Notes: generated by a model not told the origin, from the letters alone. 64,000 nt of DNA from Nymphaea colorata (GCF_008831285.2 NC_045142.1:7724713-7788712); one strand, 5' to 3'; counted from the first letter of the stretch, positions 47,352 through 58,800 are shown. Numbers and translations: made by a program.

Positions 47352-47963
47352 TAGAAATGTCAATGAATCAGATTCGAATCGAATATATCCTTAACCATAT
47401 CGACTTTGTCGGCTATTCACATATCTAGATTCGAATCGAATATATCCTTAACCATATCGACTTTGTCGGCTATTCACATATCTGGAATCAAATTTTGGTT
47501 CGAATTTAAAGAGAGAATGTCAAATTTGAATATGAATCCAAAATTTGATTTCATAATCCTAACCCAACATCAGATTTCACAACCCAAATCTGATCCCAAT
47601 CTAAATTTTGAACTGAATCTGACTAATTTTCACAATGCAAGTAGAGATGTCAAAGAATCGGTGTATCTGCCTTGTTGTATATTCATATATCTACATTTGA
47701 ACTCATATTAGAACAGAGAAAAGTTGTATCTGAATCCAAATCTAAAAACAAATTTTATAGTCTAAATTCGACCCGAATTTGATGTTTACATTTGTATAAG
47801 AGCATTGGATATATAAGAGCATTGGATATATGATATCTATTTAAAATTAAACATGATACGAATCCCATTAGATATTTATATATATATATGAATTTAAACA
47901 TGATCGGATACCAATTTCTTTTGTTTGTCTGATTTTTTGGGAACTGATATATTAACCGGCCTA
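47352..47963. mobile_element. two adjacent TAGGGATGTCAAT-family MITEs upstream of the UGT
   Basis: The first starts tagaaatgtcaatg at 47352. The second starts tagagatgtcaaag at 47642 and ends near atattaaccggccta at 47963. The first has a perfect 57-bp internal duplication. The right edge lies about 100 bp from the UGT TATA box, so these elements form most of the upstream sequence. Confidence 0.65.
47370..47483. repeat. perfect 57-bp tandem duplication
   Basis: 47370-47426 and 47427-47483 are identical, inside the first MITE. Confidence 0.97.
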
Positions 47964-48063
47964 ACAAAGGTTCTTGGAAACCAAAAAAAAAAATGAAGAA
48001 AATGAAAAAAGAGAAAAACATATACTAAAAAAGGAAAAACTCAACCTCCATGACCAGCGCAGG

Positions 48064-48072
48064 CTATAAATA
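48064..48072 (+). promoter_or_regulatory. TATA box of the UGT gene
   Basis: CTATAAATA, 81 bp before the ATG. A start near 48095-48100 (ctcacactctcc, pyrimidine-rich) would give a 5' UTR of about 55 bp. The ATG context is CACCATGA, with A at -3. Confidence 0.7.
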
Positions 48073-48152
48073 CGTTAGCCAAGAGTCAAAATCCTCACAC
48101 TCTCCGGCAAAGCCAAAACATTAGCGAAGCCAAGCACCAAAGGAGGATCACC

Positions 48153-49532
48153 ATGAAGGGCGACTCCCAACCTCTTCACCTTGTGATGCTGCCATGGCTG
48201 GGCTTCGGCCATATCAGCCCCTTCATCCAACTCTCCAACGTCCTCGTCGACCATGGCATCCAGATCACCTTCCTTTCTCCCCCTTCCCTCGTCCCCAAGA
48301 TCCGTGCCACCCTCCACCCCTCCATCCCCATCGTCAACTACAACCTGCCCCCCGTCCCAGGCCTGCCGGCCGGCGTCGAATCCACGGCGGCAGCGCAGTC
48401 CTTCAACCTACTCCTCATGGAGGCACTGGACGCCAGCCGGCCACAGATCGAGAGCCTTCTTCTCAAGCTCTCCCCTTCCATCGTCGTTTTCGACTTCGTC
48501 CACTACTGGCTCCCCCAGCTAGCAGCTTCCCTCGGCATCAAGTCCGTCTTCTTCTACATCGCCACCGCCATGTCCGCCACCCCCATGAAGATTTTCACGA
48601 GGGTGCACCCCAGGAAGCTGGCGCTCAGTGTGGTCGGGAAGCTACCTGTCAGCCTCGTCGCGGCATTCGTCGGCCTGAAACCGTACGAAACCCGCGACTT
48701 GCTGCAGTTCGTGCATAAGCACGATAGCTCCAGCATCTCCCCATGCTCCAGGATGCTCGCTGTCATGGTGCTGAGCTCGGCTGTGCTACTGAAGAGTGCC
48801 ACCGAGCTGGAGGATCCATACATCAACTTCGTCAACTCCCTGTCCGGGAAGAGGGCCCTGCTCTGTGGCACTCTCATGTCGAAACCTCCCACCGGGGAGC
48901 TCGAAGCCCGATGGGACAGGTGGCTGAGCAAATTTCCGGCAGCATCAGTTGTTTTCTGCTCCTTCGGCAGCGAGCTGTGCCTGTCCACCGAGCAGATCGC
49001 TGAGCTCGTCGCCGGACTGGAGATGAGCGGCTGCCCTTTCTTGGCAGTGCTCAACTTTTCAGCAGAGGCGAAGGAGAAGGGGATCGAAGCGAAGTTTTTG
49101 GGGGAGAGAATGGGAGGGAACGGGATGGTGCACACTGGCTGGGTGCAACAGCAGCACATCTTGAGGCACCCCTCTGTGGGCGCACACATTGGCCACGGCG
49201 GACTGAGCTCGATGATGGAGGCCGTGGTGGGAGGCTGTCAAACGGTGTTGCTTCCTCAGACGATGGACCAGTTTCTGAACGCGAAGCTGGTGGTGAAGAG
49301 GCTGAAGGCTGGTGTGGGGGTGAAGCGCCGGTCCAAAGATGGGTGGTTTACCAGGGAGGCTGTCTGTCAGGCGGTAAGGATGGCCATGAAGGACGAGACG
49401 GAGAAGGCGAGGACCATGCGGGCCAACAACGCCAAACTGCGGGAATTCTTGCTCAATGAAAAGGTGCAACAGCAATACGTCCAAAACTTCGTAAGCAAAC
49501 TCAAGGAGATGGCCTCAACGTCGTCGCCATGA
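48153..49532 (+). CDS. UDP-glycosyltransferase, GT1 family, UGT79/UGT91-like
   Basis: Intact, intronless, 459 residues, the usual length. GT1 enzymes of plants move a sugar from a UDP-sugar to a small acceptor in the cytosol. The UGT79/91 group mostly extends sugars already on flavonoids or terpenoids. The catalytic His is H20 in LPWLGFGHISPF, and D114 in VVFDFVHYW is the likely partner Asp. The PSPG box is residues 330-373, exactly 44 long, from W330 to Q373, with DQ at its end and E at position 27. Its core is HGGLSSMMEA, whereas most UGTs have HCGWNS..E and the UGT79/91 group HCGFGS..E, so Cys, the aromatic residue and Gly/Asn are all changed. The start fits the family N-terminus and has a good context. 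Codons are GC-rich unlike the AT-rich surroundings. The acceptor cannot be told from sequence. Activity is likely but not certain given the altered box. Confidence 0.93.
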   Translation: MKGDSQPLHLVMLPWLGFGHISPFIQLSNVLVDHGIQITFLSPPSLVPKIRATLHPSIPIVNYNLPPVPGLPAGVESTAAAQSFNLLLMEALDASRPQIESLLLKLSPSIVVFDFVHYWLPQLAASLGIKSVFFYIATAMSATPMKIFTRVHPRKLALSVVGKLPVSLVAAFVGLKPYETRDLLQFVHKHDSSSISPCSRMLAVMVLSSAVLLKSATELEDPYINFVNSLSGKRALLCGTLMSKPPTGELEARWDRWLSKFPAASVVFCSFGSELCLSTEQIAELVAGLEMSGCPFLAVLNFSAEAKEKGIEAKFLGERMGGNGMVHTGWVQQQHILRHPSVGAHIGHGGLSSMMEAVVGGCQTVLLPQTMDQFLNAKLVVKRLKAGVGVKRRSKDGWFTREAVCQAVRMAMKDETEKARTMRANNAKLREFLLNEKVQQQYVQNFVSKLKEMASTSSP

Positions 49533-50150
49533 ACAATTTGACTCTTTAAGATGTGATATTTTGCTCTCAGAAGACTCTTGAGCATGCTTCTGTGTGTGTG
49601 TTTGTGTGTTTCTGCATAAGTTTGCAGATGCTAATTTGTGGGCATGTGTATTGTGGTGTGAAAATATTCTTGGTTAATGAAATTTAATGTTCACATGTTA
49701 CAAGATTACGACTAGTAAAAATATCTATGAATGCCTGGAAGTATTAGTTATATGGGACAATATGGTGTGAGTTATTGCTCATAGACAAAGGAGCTCTCAT
49801 ATCGTTGTAAGATAATAAATAGTAATGACATGCATTTATAGTGAATATTCAGGTGTTTGACAATTAAGACTAAACTATCCCTACCAAGAAAATGTAAAAA
49901 AAAAAATTAATAAACAAAAAGAACCTCCTCCTGTAAGGGAAAAAAATGTTTTAGAGAGATCGAGTTGTGTGTATTAGGTGGTGCATGTATGCTCAGAAGG
50001 AAAAAGAAGAGGGGAGGTGATGCATTTTAGCATTTTTTTTTGTATATTTTTTACTTTAAACTTTTCCATAACCTTTTTGGTCCTTTTTACTTTGTCAAGG
50101 GCATTTTGGTCATTACATACCCATATGCACATAACCCATGTTGAAAGGTG
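49533..50150 (+). other. UGT 3' region
   Basis: It has a TG-rich stretch (about 49590-49660) followed by aatgaaa at 49676, a plausible plant poly(A) signal, and aataaa at 49814. Beyond 49,860 the sequence resembles dispersed AT-rich pieces near 27.9 and 63.5 kb. Confidence 0.45.
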
Positions 50151-50199
50151 AAAAATGAAAAGAAGTCAATTTTTCATAATGAAAAAAGATGCCCCTTGT

Positions 50200-50572
50200 C
50201 TTATGATGTGGTGACCTGTGAGGACCCCAATTGTTTTTATGGGTACTTGGTCACTGACAATGGTGAATACCAGTGTAAACCTACATCCGCCTCTGAAACT
50301 CTATCACATGCATACTTTATTGATAGAGAAAATCAGTATATATACATGAGAAAGAGGTGCATTGATAACAATTCTATGCGATGGACTAAGATCTGTGTTT
50401 AACAACCTTCTGTTTTATATAAAATTTTTATTATGTTCATCTGCTTTCTTTGAATTATCTCTTGCTTATTCAGTTGGATCTTGTCCAGCTGTTTCCATTC
50501 TTCATGCCGGCCTTCCAGCTGCTTCCAATATCCATGATGGCCTTTCTTATCGATGTCCGTAGGCTGACCTCC
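50200..50572 (-). repeat. LTR of the copia element (approximate)
   Basis: It lies directly after the polypurine tract and contains TATA and AATAAA signals in the order expected for U3-R. The plus-strand open frame of 84 codons at 50148-50402 is antisense to it and is not a gene. Confidence 0.55.
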
Positions 50573-52319
50573 CTTACTTAGTAAATCAATAGTCCTCCTC
50601 AAACTAAGCTTAGTTCTAAGCCCTATATATGCCTGGTCTCTCTGTGGAAAACAATATGAATAAGCACTAGTATTATCACAAATGAGCAGTGGAGTTTGAT
50701 CATCTTTCGCCTTTAAATCTTTGAGAAGAAATGGTATCCAAGTAAGTTCAGCTGTTGTTACTGTCATGGCTTGATACTCAGCTTCAACACTAAATCGGTC
50801 ATTTTGCTTTTTCTCACTTCACGACGGGCAATTAGCTCTAAGAAAATCAAACGTCGGCCGTCAAGTCTCCTGGCATTCAGCCCAATCTGAGTAAAAAGAA
50901 AAAAAAGGCATATATATTGAAGAACTTTGAGTAATAATTTGATGTCCTATATCAAAAGTCCCTTTAATACATTGTAAAATCCTCTTAACTGACTAAAGGT
51001 ACTTATCCAAAGGCTGATGTGTATATTGACCGACAAAATTGACTCCAAGTGATATTTTCCCCCCTCGTCAAAGTCAAGTACTAAAGAGATCCCATCATTT
51101 GCTGCTACAAAGTTGGCCCTTTAAATTCTTATTTTGACGCTGATAGGCATGTTCCAGGGCTTGCAATCTAACATTTTAGCTTTCTTTAAAATTATCAATG
51201 GCATATTTTATTTAAAAAATGATCCTAATCAAATTCTATACCAAGAAAATATTGCAGCTGACCAAGATTCTTAGTTGCAAGTTCATTTTTAAGAAATGCA
51301 ACAAAAACTTGAGTAACCCTAAAATCTCCAGCGAGAACCATATTGTCAACATAGATAAAAAAAAAACGATCATTCTGTCATTTATGAAATGTATGAACAT
51401 TGACAATTCGGCGAAACTACTAATAAACCCATAGTCAAACGAAAACTTACTAAGCTAAGCATACCAAGACCTTGAAGCCTACTTCAAACCATACAAGGTG
51501 TGCCTGAATTTGCAAACATAATCAGGCTTAGAGATGTCTCATAGTCAAATGGCTGCTTCAAGAAGGCATTTTTAATGTAAATCTGTACAAATAACAGCTG
51601 GTATTAGAACAGGAGAAAAAGTTTCCTAAAAATCCATGCCTTCGACTTGAGTAAAACCAAGAGCAACCAATCATGCTTTTAATATAACAAGGGCTATCAG
51701 ATTTTAATATGGTTTCAAAAACTCATTTTGATCGAACAACATTCATCAAAGGATCGTAAGGAACAAAGATGGTAATCGATAGATTAAAAACAAGGCAAAA
51801 CTAACAATTTTCAGTAATACTATAGTATGTTTTGCTCTTTAGTATGTGGATGAGAAAATTGTTGTTTGATTCTAAGATAAGAGAGAGTTTAAGCAAACTC
51901 TTAGTTCATATACTTAGTTCCTCCATTCAACTGAAGATTTCTTATTTTCGACTCAAAATGTGTTTCAACGAATTTCTAAAAAACCATAAAACAGTAAAAA
52001 AAAAAAAACACTTTTCCTTGCACTTCATAGGACAAAACCATGTGAATTGACTGAAATCATTTAGGAACATCACATAGTACAATACTCTTTATGACAAATC
52101 ATGGCAGGTGGCCCCCAAAGGACGCGATCAACATCTTCCAATAAACCGACACTATAATGCTTAGAATTAATGAAAGGAAATCTGTGTGACTTTCCCAACC
52201 AGTAACTATCACAAGAAAACATTTTACTATAATCATGCAAAACATTATTGACCTGGTTTTGATGAAGAAAATGAACTACTTCATGTGGATGACGGAGACA
52301 CGATGCCGCCCCTTTATTG

Positions 52320-52565
52320 TAGACTGATGAAACCTAAGCCCGCGCAACGGGCTGGGCCGCCGCCGGGCCAGGGAAAACCTGGCTCGGGCCAGACCCGGGC
52401 CCAATAGGCCGGCCCGACTCCTCCCCCTCCCCTTCCCTCTCCCTCTCCCTCTCCCTCTCCACTCCACTCCACTCCCGACTCCCCGCTCTCCCTCTCTACT
52501 CCCGCTCCCCCTCCCTCTCCCTCTCTGCCTCCTCCTCCCGGCCCGGCCCAATGCCCAGGCCTAAT
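52320..52565. repeat. GGGCC-rich and CCCTCT low-complexity insert
   Basis: It begins with cccgcgcaacgggctgggcc and cgggcccaataggccggccc, continues as a long CTCCCTCTCC tract and ends ggcccggcccaatgcccagg. Arginine/glycine-rich open frames here are artefacts of composition. Confidence 0.8.
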
Positions 52566-52697
52566 CATCTATAAAACATTGGATAAAGAGATTTTATGAT
52601 CTTTACAAGATATACCACCTTCTCCAATATGCATAATTGATAAGGATTTATCATTTTTAATATCAACATAACATGAACCAAAATAAGGTCAATGATC

Positions 52698-53095
52698 TTT
52701 CAACCATAGTCACAAAAAAAGTTTCGGAGTTTTAAACGGTGAGGTTTTAATCGGGTATAATAGAGTGAGCTTAAAAAATGAGAAAAACATGGTAAATTTT
52801 TAAAAATTAAAAAAAGATGAAGAAAGTAAAATAAGTGAGAACCTATAACATAAACATCAAAAGACAAGTAGATTTGTAATAAATAAAAAACAGAAAATGA
52901 AAAAAAAAACTGTTTGGCATTAAAAAAATGAAAAATTAAAAAAAAAAAGCAAAAAATGCATTTCTTTTCATTTTGAACTTTTTTTTCAAAAAAACGTTAT
53001 TTTGTTTTTAACTTTTTTTAAATGCGTTTTTCAAAGTTTTAAAAGGTCATTTAGTTTATGGAAAAAACGTATTTTCTGTGACTATGTTTTCAGCA
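52698..53095. mobile_element. MITE with 'ccatagtcacaaa' inverted ends, copy 2
   Basis: Left end tttcaaccatagtcacaaa, right end tttctgtgactatgttttca. The interior has aaaagacaagtagatttg, as in copy 1 at 32312. Confidence 0.75.
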
Positions 53096-53278
53096 TACCT
53101 TCATTGCCTATCAGGTGTGTGTGAAGGCCCCGAATCAGCAAACCACTCGTTGTCCTGTCCATCAGCAATGGTTATAGTTGACAAATCCTGATGACCTCTT
53201 TGGTAGCCATGATTAAATCTTTTAAAACATTTTATAGCAGAGTGAATCTTCTTGCTACATGTCTGATATACTATTCAG

Positions 53279-53473
53279 CAGGGGAGGGGGCGCTTTGGCC
53301 ATGGCTCCACCCCAACCAAATGAAAAAAAATATATAATATAAAAATTAAAAAAAAAAATTTTGCTTCTATGTATTTTTTGGATGTAAGTTAAGTTGGGCT
53401 CTACCCAAATCCAACCCAATAAACCGAGCTCCTATTTAGCTCGTCCTTAAAAAAAATCCTGACTCCGCCCCTG
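53279..53473. mobile_element. CAGGGG-family MITE
   Basis: 195 bp from caggggagggggcg to gactccgcccctg. Flanks ctattcag (53271-53278) and attatcag (53474-53481) match 5/8, only weakly. Confidence 0.7.
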
Positions 53474-53777
53474 ATTATCAGCTCCTTATTTTTCTTCAGA
53501 TGAGTCATAGGTGACCCTTGATAGCTGGCTGTGCTGTGTCTATTAAAAAATCTTCCTCCCCTACCTCGTCGACCACCACCATGCTGATCAAACATAGCCA
53601 TGTATAGCATGGACCGAGATGATAACTTTTGACTATCATCATAATTCTAAAGTAAAGGAATAATATCCTTTTAGGCAGGAGTAGGAGCTTTGAGCATGGC
53701 CGTAACAAAAACTTATAACCCATCATCGAGTCCCTGTAAGATCCAAAACACACAAGCTATCACGTATAATTTTAAAT

Positions 53778-53892
53778 TTGGCAATGTCTGTAGCAAGAGA
53801 ATCATCGTTCTTCTTTGACAAAGTAAGAGGTTGCATCAAATAGTTGAATCATCAAAAAGAATGATGATTCTCTTGCTACAATACATTGCCAA
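53778..53892. repeat. 41-bp inverted repeat with 32-bp loop
   Basis: 53778-53818 (ttggcaatgtctgtagcaag...) is nearly complementary to 53851-53892 (...cttgctacaatacattgccaa). It lies in the copia gag remnant. Confidence 0.85.
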
Positions 53893-53999
53893 TGACTCAC
53901 TAATTTGACCATACAGTAAATATCAAGTTGAGTATGCATCTTTAAGTAAACTGTCTACTACACTAGAATAAAGAGTGCTGGACATTGATTTTGCCTCTT

Positions 54000-55670
54000 T
54001 TAGTGATTTATTGCACATATTAAGACTTTAATATAAAAGTATGTATATAATTATACATATTAAGTCACTCTAAGCCTTCGTGATATACAACTTATGTGAA
54101 AAAGCAAGAAGTCATTTTTAAATTGTCTTTCTTATATCAAAAGTATAAAAACAACATCATTCATGTCTTCAACAATGAGAGAGAATTGTAAAATGTGGTA
54201 TATCAGATAAAAAGTTAATTGGTGCATCTGCAATCCAATGAAACCGACTGCATGTGCATGAGGATCAAGAACAAAGGCCATCATAACAAAAAAAAAATGG
54301 CAGTTTCTCTTGTCATTGGAAGAGGAGAAAAGAAATGTTAACTATGCCACCAGACCAAAATCTTGAATAGCTATTCTGACATTTTCTCTTATTATCAAGA
54401 TCATGGGATGTTGTTGATCCGCAACATAAAATATTCCAAGTACATTGACCAGAAAACTAAATTAAATAATAAATTGATAAATTTTAAGCTAGAAAAATGA
54501 TGTCTCTCACCCCAAATAAAGTAATGCTTCGATTTATGCTTCTTCATATCAATATCCTATTGGAACCAAGCATCATTTATATTGAAAAAAAAATCTGAGG
54601 CAAAGCATAAAGACTATAAATTGCAAGCCTTACAAGAAAAAGGGACAAACTATCGTTAAAAAGTTGTTATTCCTGAGTCATTTTTTTCCAATTCAAAATA
54701 TGCATATCTATCTCCGAAAAAATAGAATAGTACCTTCTTAATTGACTTTAGCAACTGCCCGTTATCACTAGCCAATATGATATAATTTATGTATAGACAA
54801 AATTGCAAAAATATATTTTTTGTTTCATATATGCATGGTGGTCTTCATCAATTATGCCAAACTCATATGTCATAATTATTTCATAAAATGTCAAACGTAA
54901 TTTTCAACTTAACTATTTCGATCTATGCTTGAAATTTCATAGAAAATTTTGTTTGTTTCCAGTAAGCTTTTTCATATATGTACTATTAACTTTAGCATCT
55001 ACCTATTATAGTTGTAGATTCGTATAGTATTAGTGAAAAAGGTCAGCTTGACTACTTAAAAAATGCTTTTATCATTGTTTACATATATCTTTGTTCTAAA
55101 TGTATCCTTTTGTAATTAGGAAAATATTATATCACTTAATGGACCCACTAACATCTTTTTTGTAATGACAACATGCTACTTGTTTTTACTACCCTTCCTA
55201 AACGATGAAAGATTAACAAGGTTCCAGATCGCTGGTTAAGGTTTATCAATTACATTTTTTTTCATCCACAATGTTTCACTAATTCTTTAATTTGTAGTGC
55301 AAGAGAGAACTTCTTGTATATTTTTTTTAATTATTTCGTATCTTGGGTTTATAGCCACAATGACCTTCTTTTTTAGTTCAAATATATGTCTTTTCTGAAA
55401 ACCCTAATAAGTTACTAAAAACCATCATCTACAAAACTAGCTTCCACTATATAGAAGTAGTTGAAACATCTCCTTTTGTGTCTCAAGAAATTAAATAGAT
55501 GTACCCATCTATTTTAAGTTATCTAATTTAGAATTGAACATCTTAGTCAAACCTTTCTCCTTTTGAAGTCATTTTCGAAAAATATCTCATATCTATTTTT
55601 TTTTTGTGTCACATGTTTATTTGTATTTGCTCCAAGACAACACACAACCTTTCAAATATTCATAGTATCC
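54000..55670 (-). mobile_element. second degenerate copia fragment (RT)
   Basis: On the minus strand near 54845-54720 I read CIYETKNIFLQFCLYINYI, then ILASDNGQLLKSIKKV. This matches the copia RT segment CIY....F..LYVDDILLAS...L...KK, with YVDD degraded to YINY. Flanking parts are too decayed to follow. It is a different lineage from the element just to the left, since the motif context is Tnt1-like. Confidence 0.45.
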
Positions 55671-55674
55671 GTTG

Positions 55675-55850
55675 GGATCTAATTGAATCTGATCAGATAT
55701 GTATGTATATCTGAATCCAAGTATGATTGGGTAGCATTTCTTTAAATCCGATCCAATTTCTTAATCGGATATCAAATTTTTTGCCACATCTGATTTTTTC
55801 AGAATGGTTTGATCGGTTATTCGATCCAAGTTGGATATTCCAGTATCTTC
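55675..55850. mobile_element. TAGGGATGTCAAT-family MITE, partial
   Basis: It has gaatctgatcagatatgtatg, tccgatccaatttcttaatcgg and a right arm ending ttggatattcc. The left end is missing. Confidence 0.5.
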
Positions 55851-55920
55851 TTCTCATGCCTCTTAGGAAATATAATTTTCATGTCGCAATCTCCATGAAA
55901 CAAATGAACTCTCTTGCGAC

Positions 55921-56131
55921 TAGGGGAGAAGCCAAGATTTTCTTCAGGGGCGGGCCGACAGTCCAACCGCTGAATACGGGTAGGGCCAACTGAATTCAAA
56001 TCCAAAAAATACATGGTGCAATTAAAAATTTTTATTTTTTTCAATGTAATTTTTTTTTTTCATTGGTCGGGGTTGGTCGGGATGGGGCCATGGCCTAGGC
56101 GCCCACCCCCCCCCCCCTCCCTCCGCCCCTG
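55921..56131. mobile_element. CAGGGGCGGAGCC MITE with target duplication
   Basis: 211 bp from taggggagaagccaag to ctccgcccctg, flanked by cttgcgac (55913-55920) and cctgcgac (56132-56139), 7/8. It includes a C run at 56106-56117. Confidence 0.88.
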
Positions 56132-56139
56132 CCTGCGAC

Positions 56140-57680
56140 TGTGCAAACAAATGCAGAGCAAAGTAATTAGTGTGCCTAAAAAACTACGGAATCCGTGCTC
56201 TAGTTCAAGTTCTAAGATAATAGAAACATTAGGAAAATTATTCCCATGCAGATGCTTAAGACTACACCTTTATTTGAGCATTTTCTCAATCTACTTTCGG
56301 TCAAGAATTCAAAAGGATCCTAGCTTTGTGCTGATAACCAAGATATGTGTTTATCAGACTAAGCTCATCTATTTTGCATTGTGAATATTGAACATGGAAT
56401 CATATTATCTTGATCAATTCATTTTTTGACAGTTCAACTGATTCTTTCTTCACTTGTTCTAGGTATGCATGAATTTTCATCTGCCCATTCGTAAAGAATC
56501 ACAGCGAAATTTCCATGTATTGCTCATTAATTAATTAATATCCATTAGGCATTCTCATGTCATGCAATATTTTTCACAATCATGACACTATCCATGTTCC
56601 CTAAATCAGTCATTCTACACCAACTAAAGGAACAAGCATACAATTATACAAACTTGTCATCACAATCATATTTCATGAAAGTAAACAGATCTGGATTGTC
56701 TTTTGGATTCGGACTTTGAACAGATCTCAAATCAACAAAAGACATATGGATCTAAGATTGGATGTGTTACCACATACATTCATTGTATTGAAATTTCCAA
56801 GCAAATTGGATCTGTTGCAGACCTATATCAAAAAAATGATTTGGATCTAGATACCATGTGGATCTCTGTCGTCGTAAGAGGTTTGGAAAACCATAACAAC
56901 TAAGTAATGAGATCCCGATCGAATAACATTTAATTCGAATTCAACAACTTATCTCATTAAATCGGAATCCAAAAATGTACATGATCTAATGAACATGAAT
57001 ATGGTGCATACGGAAAAGAAGCCAAGCATGTTTGAGAAAAATATATACCTAACTACCCAATCCTTTAATATGCTTACTTGCATATCATGTAAACTACATA
57101 TATAGAATGCGTAAGAGTTGCAAAAAAAAAGAATAATAATTTATGTGTATAAAAGGTAAACTTGGTATGAGAATTTCAGATAAATACATACTCCAAGTTT
57201 TATGAATTCAAAAGCATATCAGAACACTTTTCCTATAGTCTGTGGTATATATGATTTTGGGAGTCACCCTCGCAAACGCACCACGTTGCCTCCTAACCAG
57301 GACGAGAAAATAACTCTTCCGTTTTTTTCATTTTGGCCTTGTAGGAGGTCACTGCCTTTTCCTTTAGTCTGTGTTATATATGATTTTGGGTTTTATTTGT
57401 TTCCCGTTCTAGTATTTTTTTTAGGTTTTTGTTTATTATTACTTTTGAATCCAGATCCATATGGAGGCTATATTTAGAGCCTCATTTGTGATTAGCTTTT
57501 GAGCTAATGAAAAACATTAATAGTTATTTTAACAAGGGTAGAAATAGAAATTTTCAATTTTTTTATATATATTAAAGTAATTTTTTTTAAATTTACATAT
57601 AAATTTTTAAATTCTTTTCAAATCTGATGGTGAACCAAAGCCCCTGCGGGCTGCCCCTTCCCTTCGCCCTTGCTGCTGGC
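56140..57680. other. gene-free stretch with one direct repeat
   Basis: A block of about 30 bp, tttcct.tagtctgtg.tatatatgattttggg, occurs at about 57226 and 57358. No gene recognised. Confidence 0.55.
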
Positions 57681-57689
57681 TGCAGCCCA

Positions 57690-57980
57690 TGTCCTTAGCT
57701 TGGGCCTAGCCCGACGGCCCAAGACCAGCTCGGTTCGGTTTTGCCTGATTACAATAAAATATACATAAAAGTATAATATATTATATAAAAAAATAGTATA
57801 ACATATAAATATAATTAATTAGAATAAAACATATAATTTTAAATAAAAATAATAGTTAAAAAAAAAAGGTTATCATGCCGACTCACGGCCTAAGCCGACA
57901 AGGCCAACTCGATGCCTAAATTTAGTGTCCGAACACGGCCTGAACCTGGGTCTGGCCGGATACCCAGGCGCCTGCCCTTA
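57690..57980. repeat. GGGCC-rich repeat
   Basis: gcttgggcctagcccgacgg at the left, an AT-rich middle (57760-57870) and cggcctaagccgac..ggtctggccgg at the right. Same type as 28364-28608. Confidence 0.55.
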
Positions 57981-57984
57981 AATA

Positions 57985-58800
57985 CTATCTCATGTTTGAC
58001 AAGGGTACTTCGTATGTTGAAAATGCATGTAATCCTCCAACGTCCTTAATCAATGTCACAATGGTGGAGACTTCCCGGACAAAAAATCCTGGATTTTGAT
58101 TTCTTACTCTCCTCTCAACGCTGGAATCTGCCATTAGAGTAGTACTCAACCTTTTGTGTATGAATGAGAGATGAAGAGTGGCTAACCAGCTCCCTTCAAA
58201 GGAGGAATCGGGTTGGATCCTGCATTTCATGGTGGGATCCCGCCCCAATAATCCAAAAAATAAACATCGTCAATTCCCATGTTAATAATTTGCATTTTTT
58301 TTTTCTTTCTTTGTTTCCAAAGATAACCTCTTTTTTATCTCCCCATGTATCATTTTTTTTAGTACCCTTTTCTCTATTCATCATTTTCTCTCTTATCTTG
58401 CGTGTTTGCATTATAGTGCCAAGGGACAAGAAAAGGCAGTATTTCTAACTTGTGAGTAATTGGGGCCAGTGAAAGCAAACCCCTCCAAAACGTGTACCTG
58501 TGTTTGATGGCCATGGCAAAAAAGTCGGCAAAAATACGAAAAAGTCCGTGAGAAACTTTTTTCCTCCCCCATCAAACGCCCCCAAGATCACTTGTCTTGG
58601 AACAGGTACATTACAATGGTTGACAGCACTCACTGCGCCATAACTTTACCCCTTTTCGGCTTAAGAATAATATATCTGATCATGGTTCATCCAGTCTGAA
58701 AACTTCTTTTGCCTCACGAACTTTCACCAAAAACTAATAACCTTTTTCTTATATGATAATTAATAGTTTGAAAATCACCCAGATTTACTAAGATGTTAAT
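57985..58800. other. gene-free stretch
   Basis: Nothing is recognised. Confidence 0.6.

Larger units (their letters stand above)
50160..53970 (-). mobile_element. degenerate Ty1/copia element, split by inserted repeats
   Basis: Read on the minus strand, the order is gag remnant (about 53960-53500, with HGGGRRGRGGRFF), a break holding inserted repeats (about 53480-52320), integrase remnant (about 52300-52000), RT (about 51660-50900: QVEGMDF, ETFSPV, YVCKFRHTLYGLK, SRSWYA, IYVDNMVLAGD, QPLDKYL, VKRILQCIKGTFD), RNase H (about 50800-50649: YSDWAECQETRRPT, VEAEYQAM, LLICDNTSA) and LRTKLSLR just before a purine tract (taagtaagggaggt, about 50585-50573). The LTR follows with a TATA-like tgtatatatactg (50348-50334) and AATAAA (50321-50316). 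The RT catalytic YVDD reads YVDN. Part of RNase H, up to the KHI/ADPLTK motifs, is deleted. Stops are frequent. Confidence 0.82.

Noticed and set aside
48554-49189. 211-codon frame antisense to the UGT, and other overlapping frames
   Set aside because: They are mirror frames of a GC-rich gene; the plus-strand frame holds the catalytic His, PSPG box and full family length.
50148-50402. 84-codon plus-strand open frame after the UGT
   Set aside because: It is antisense to the copia LTR, with its TATA and AATAAA signals on the other strand.
52276-52568. Arg/Gly-rich frames
   Set aside because: They arise from the CCCTCT/GGGCC low-complexity insert.
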